NCBI RefSeq assembly: GCF_013522925.1
Contig: NZ_JAAMQU010000004.1
Coordinates: 372,001-436,000 of the forward strand
Length of the DNA stretch: 64,000 nucleotides
Direction of reading: 5' to 3'
Source: Pseudomonas japonica
Lineage (GTDB): Bacteria; Pseudomonadota; Gammaproteobacteria; Pseudomonadales; Pseudomonadaceae
Part shown: positions 62,393 through 64,000 of the stretch, piece after piece
Numbering within the stretch: the stretch's first letter is position 1
Layout: the number at the start of each line of letters is the position of its first letter
Position numbers and translations under genes: made by a program
The notes under the pieces: generated by a model
Seen by the model: only the letters and a program-made list of their open reading frames with translations
What the model was told of the DNA's origin: nothing
The model's database searches: none

Positions 62393-63829
62393 TCAATCGT
62401 CGGAGTTGTTCATGGCTTCCAGCGTGCTCAATACACTGGTGCTGGTGGCGTTCAGCTGGGCTACCAGGGTGTCCATCGCGGTGTACTTCGCCGTGAGGAT
62501 CGCCGTGAGCGACTCGGTACGCCGGTCAAGCGCGTCCTGTTGGTTATCCAGGTCGCTCAGCTTGGCGTTGAGGGACTTCTGCCGCGTTTCCAGTACGCCG
62601 CCGGTCTGGGTGTAACCCTCAAGGATGTCATCCATGCGGTTGATCAAACCGTCGTCGCCGGTGAACAGGCTGGCCACGTTGCCGTACTGGGTTTTCATCG
62701 CGGTGTCCCACTTGGTGTCGTCAAGCGACAACAAGCCAGTGGAAGAGTTGGTGCCCACACCCAACTGGGACAACACGCTCAACGAACCACTGGTAGTGCT
62801 CACGCTGGTAAGCGCGCCGCGAATCTGCGACACCAGTTTGCGCACCATGGCATCACCGGTCAGCGGGCCACTGGAGGTGGTCGCCGAATCGCTGGTGCTG
62901 GTGGTGGCGCCGGTGGACGTCACCTTGGTCTGGTTGTTCACCACCGTCATCATGGTGTTGTAAGCGTCCACGAACGCCTTCACCGAGGTTTTCAGTGTGT
63001 CGCTATCGGACGCTACCGTCACCGTAGACTTGCCCGCACCCGTCAAGGTGAGGCTGATACCGCTCACCGCCGAGTCGATGGTGTTGCTGCTACTGGTCAT
63101 CGACAAACCGTCGATGGTGTAGGCCGCGTCGACAGGGCGGTCAGTGATGTAACCCGCGCTGGTGGTGTCCGTGGGGTCGAGCTTGCTCGTGCCGTCGATG
63201 GTGAGTTCGGAAATACCGCTGGTGGAGATGTCCGAACCCGCGCCGGTGGTGGTCGACGTCAATACCAGCCGGGACCCGTTGGAGTCCGTGACGATGTTGG
63301 CGCTGATACCGCTGGACGACAGCGATGAGTTGATCGAGTCCCGCACGCTGCTCAAGGTAGCGCCCGAGCCAACGGTGACCGAGTAGCTCTTGCTGCCCTG
63401 GGTGATCGCCAGGGTGCCGGAACTGATAGCGGTCGAAGAACCGCTGGCGAACAACTGGCTCGACACCTTCGAAGCGGTGGCGACTTTGGTCACGTCCAGA
63501 GCATAGTTGCCTGGGGACGCGGTGTTGCTGGACGTGGCCTTGACCACCGTCTCCAACGACGACGCCGCCGTCAGGCCCATGAACGTGTTGGTGTTGTTCA
63601 AGGCCGCGGCAGCAGTCTGGAAAGCCTCCAGCGCGCTTTTCAGGCTACCGATGCCGGACAGCGTGGTGTTGGTCGCTGTTTCGGCTTTGGTAATCTGGGT
63701 TTGCTTGGGGCTGGTGGATGCACTCACCAACGCGCTGACGATCGCCGACGTGTCGATACCCGAACCAACACCGCTAACCGTGATGCCGCCGCTCGAGCTG
63801 ACCGACGTGGTGGATGTAGTGGAAGTCAT
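62393..63829 (-). CDS. fliD: Flagellar filament cap protein FliD
   Basis: This is a 478-residue cap protein, very rich in Ser and Thr. Family marks are GITVSGVGSGIDTSAIVSAL near the N terminus, YALDVTKVATASKV, and the C-terminal coiled region TRQKSLNAKLSDLDNQQDALDRRTESLTAILTAKYTAMDTLVAQLNATSTSVLSTLEAM. The first 40 and last 80 residues form the filament-capping D0/D1 part. AGGAGAGG precedes the ATG at good spacing. Confidence 0.95.
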   Translation of the reverse strand: MTSTTSTTSVSSSGGITVSGVGSGIDTSAIVSALVSASTSPKQTQITKAETATNTTLSGIGSLKSALEAFQTAAAALNNTNTFMGLTAASSLETVVKATSSNTASPGNYALDVTKVATASKVSSQLFASGSSTAISSGTLAITQGSKSYSVTVGSGATLSSVRDSINSSLSSSGISANIVTDSNGSRLVLTSTTTGAGSDISTSGISELTIDGTSKLDPTDTTSAGYITDRPVDAAYTIDGLSMTSSSNTIDSAVSGISLTLTGAGKSTVTVASDSDTLKTSVKAFVDAYNTMMTVVNNQTKVTSTGATTSTSDSATTSSGPLTGDAMVRKLVSQIRGALTSVSTTSGSLSVLSQLGVGTNSSTGLLSLDDTKWDTAMKTQYGNVASLFTGDDGLINRMDDILEGYTQTGGVLETRQKSLNAKLSDLDNQQDALDRRTESLTAILTAKYTAMDTLVAQLNATSTSVLSTLEAMNNSDD

Positions 63830-63847
63830 TAATCCTCTCCTGTAGGT

Positions 63848-63872
63848 CAGCCGCCGAAAAACCGGCGGGCTG
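63848..63872. repeat. GC hairpin in the fliD leader
   Basis: CAGCC-GCCG (63848-63856) pairs with CGGC-G-GGCTG (63863-63872) with a single-base bulge and a 6-base loop, immediately upstream of the fliD ribosome site. It may be an RNA processing or stability element between flaG and fliD. Confidence 0.45.
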
Positions 63873-63891
63873 CCTTCTTCACCGGAACACT

Positions 63892-63905
63892 ACAAGTTCC
63901 GTGCC
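63892..63905 (-). promoter_or_regulatory. Weak sigma-54-like site upstream of fliD
   Basis: GGCACGGAACTTGT on the minus strand has a consensus -24 (GGCACG) with N4 then TTGT; the -12 GC is replaced by GT. The spacing is exact and it sits between flaG and fliD, but the -12 mismatch makes activity doubtful. Confidence 0.3.
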
Positions 63906-63909
63906 CAAC

Positions 63910-64000
63910 TCACGCCTGCTCATCGAACAATAGGCTGTGGGGATCCTTCAAGCGCTGCGCCATCTTCAAGGCTTCTTCGGACGGAAGTTGTCGAATGACT
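63910..64000 (-). CDS. flaG: Flagellar protein FlaG (C-terminal fragment at window edge)
   Basis: The reverse strand from the right edge reads VIRQLPSEEALKMAQRLKDP, then HSLLFDEQA and a TGA at 63912-63910. The VIRQ-PSEEAL ending is characteristic of FlaG. The 5' part lies outside the window. FlaG usually sits between flagellin and fliD and influences filament length. Confidence 0.85.
   Translation of the reverse strand, partial: VIRQLPSEEALKMAQRLKDPHSLLFDEQA

Noticed and set aside
1..64000. CRISPR arrays, tRNA/rRNA genes, insertion sequences, prophage
   Set aside because: I saw no regularly spaced direct repeats, tRNA-like cloverleaf, rRNA segments, transposase or phage structural genes on either strand.

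Overview
The window is a high-GC chromosomal segment of a Pseudomonas species (gamma-proteobacterium). The evidence is gene content and order: a phoP-phoQ-dctA block, a complete nine-gene ccm cytochrome c maturation operon, and the polar-flagellum/chemotaxis supercluster with the Pseudomonas regulators FleQ, FleSR, FleN, FlhF, FliA and the HptB/HsbR/HsbA relay. I see no tRNA, rRNA, CRISPR array, insertion sequence or phage. Genes are tightly packed and no gene-free stretch exceeds 300 bases.

Region 1 (1-13.5 kb) is metabolic: dctA (cut by the left edge), phoPQ, a PLP aminotransferase, uronate dehydrogenase, a TetR regulator, a zinc alcohol dehydrogenase coupled to an SRPBCC protein, a gamma-glutamylcyclotransferase-like protein, an MDR oxidoreductase, a sulfate-binding protein and an OafA-type acyltransferase. 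The dctA upstream region holds a clear sigma-54 promoter and two tandem palindromes that look like activator sites.

Region 2 (13.4-20.7 kb) is ccmABCDEFGHI plus a small lipoprotein gene, mostly with 4-base ATGA overlaps. A second FliK-like gene and a free-standing FlhB C-terminal-domain gene diverge from ccmA.

Region 3 (23.9-64 kb) is almost entirely minus-strand flagellar and chemotaxis genes. In transcription order from the right edge these are flaG(partial)-fliD / fliS-fliT / fleQ / fleS-fleR / fliEFGHIJ / hsbA-hsbR-hptB / fliK / fliLMNOPQR-flhB / flhA-flhF-fleN-fliA / cheYZAB-motCD-parC-parP-cheW-DUF2802. I located sigma-54 promoters by the GG-N10-GC rule before fleS, fliE, fliK, fliL and flhA, and a near-consensus FliA (sigma-28) promoter before fliS. 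A repeated FleQ-like element lies in the leaders of fliE and flhA. This fits the FleQ > FleSR > FliA cascade.

Two accessory toxin-like genes interrupt this conserved block, both on the plus strand. One is an orphan short RHS-core protein with an unassigned C-terminal domain (22.9-23.7 kb). The other, and the most interesting item, is a 995-residue protein between fliL and fliK. Its C-terminal third carries the tryptophan, D-x-x-R and D-x-D residues of large clostridial glucosylating toxin (TcdA/TcdB-type) glycosyltransferases. A 52-residue small ORF exactly fills the flhF-fleN gap. A triplicated motif sits in the CheA linker next to genes for the ParC/ParP polar-localisation system.
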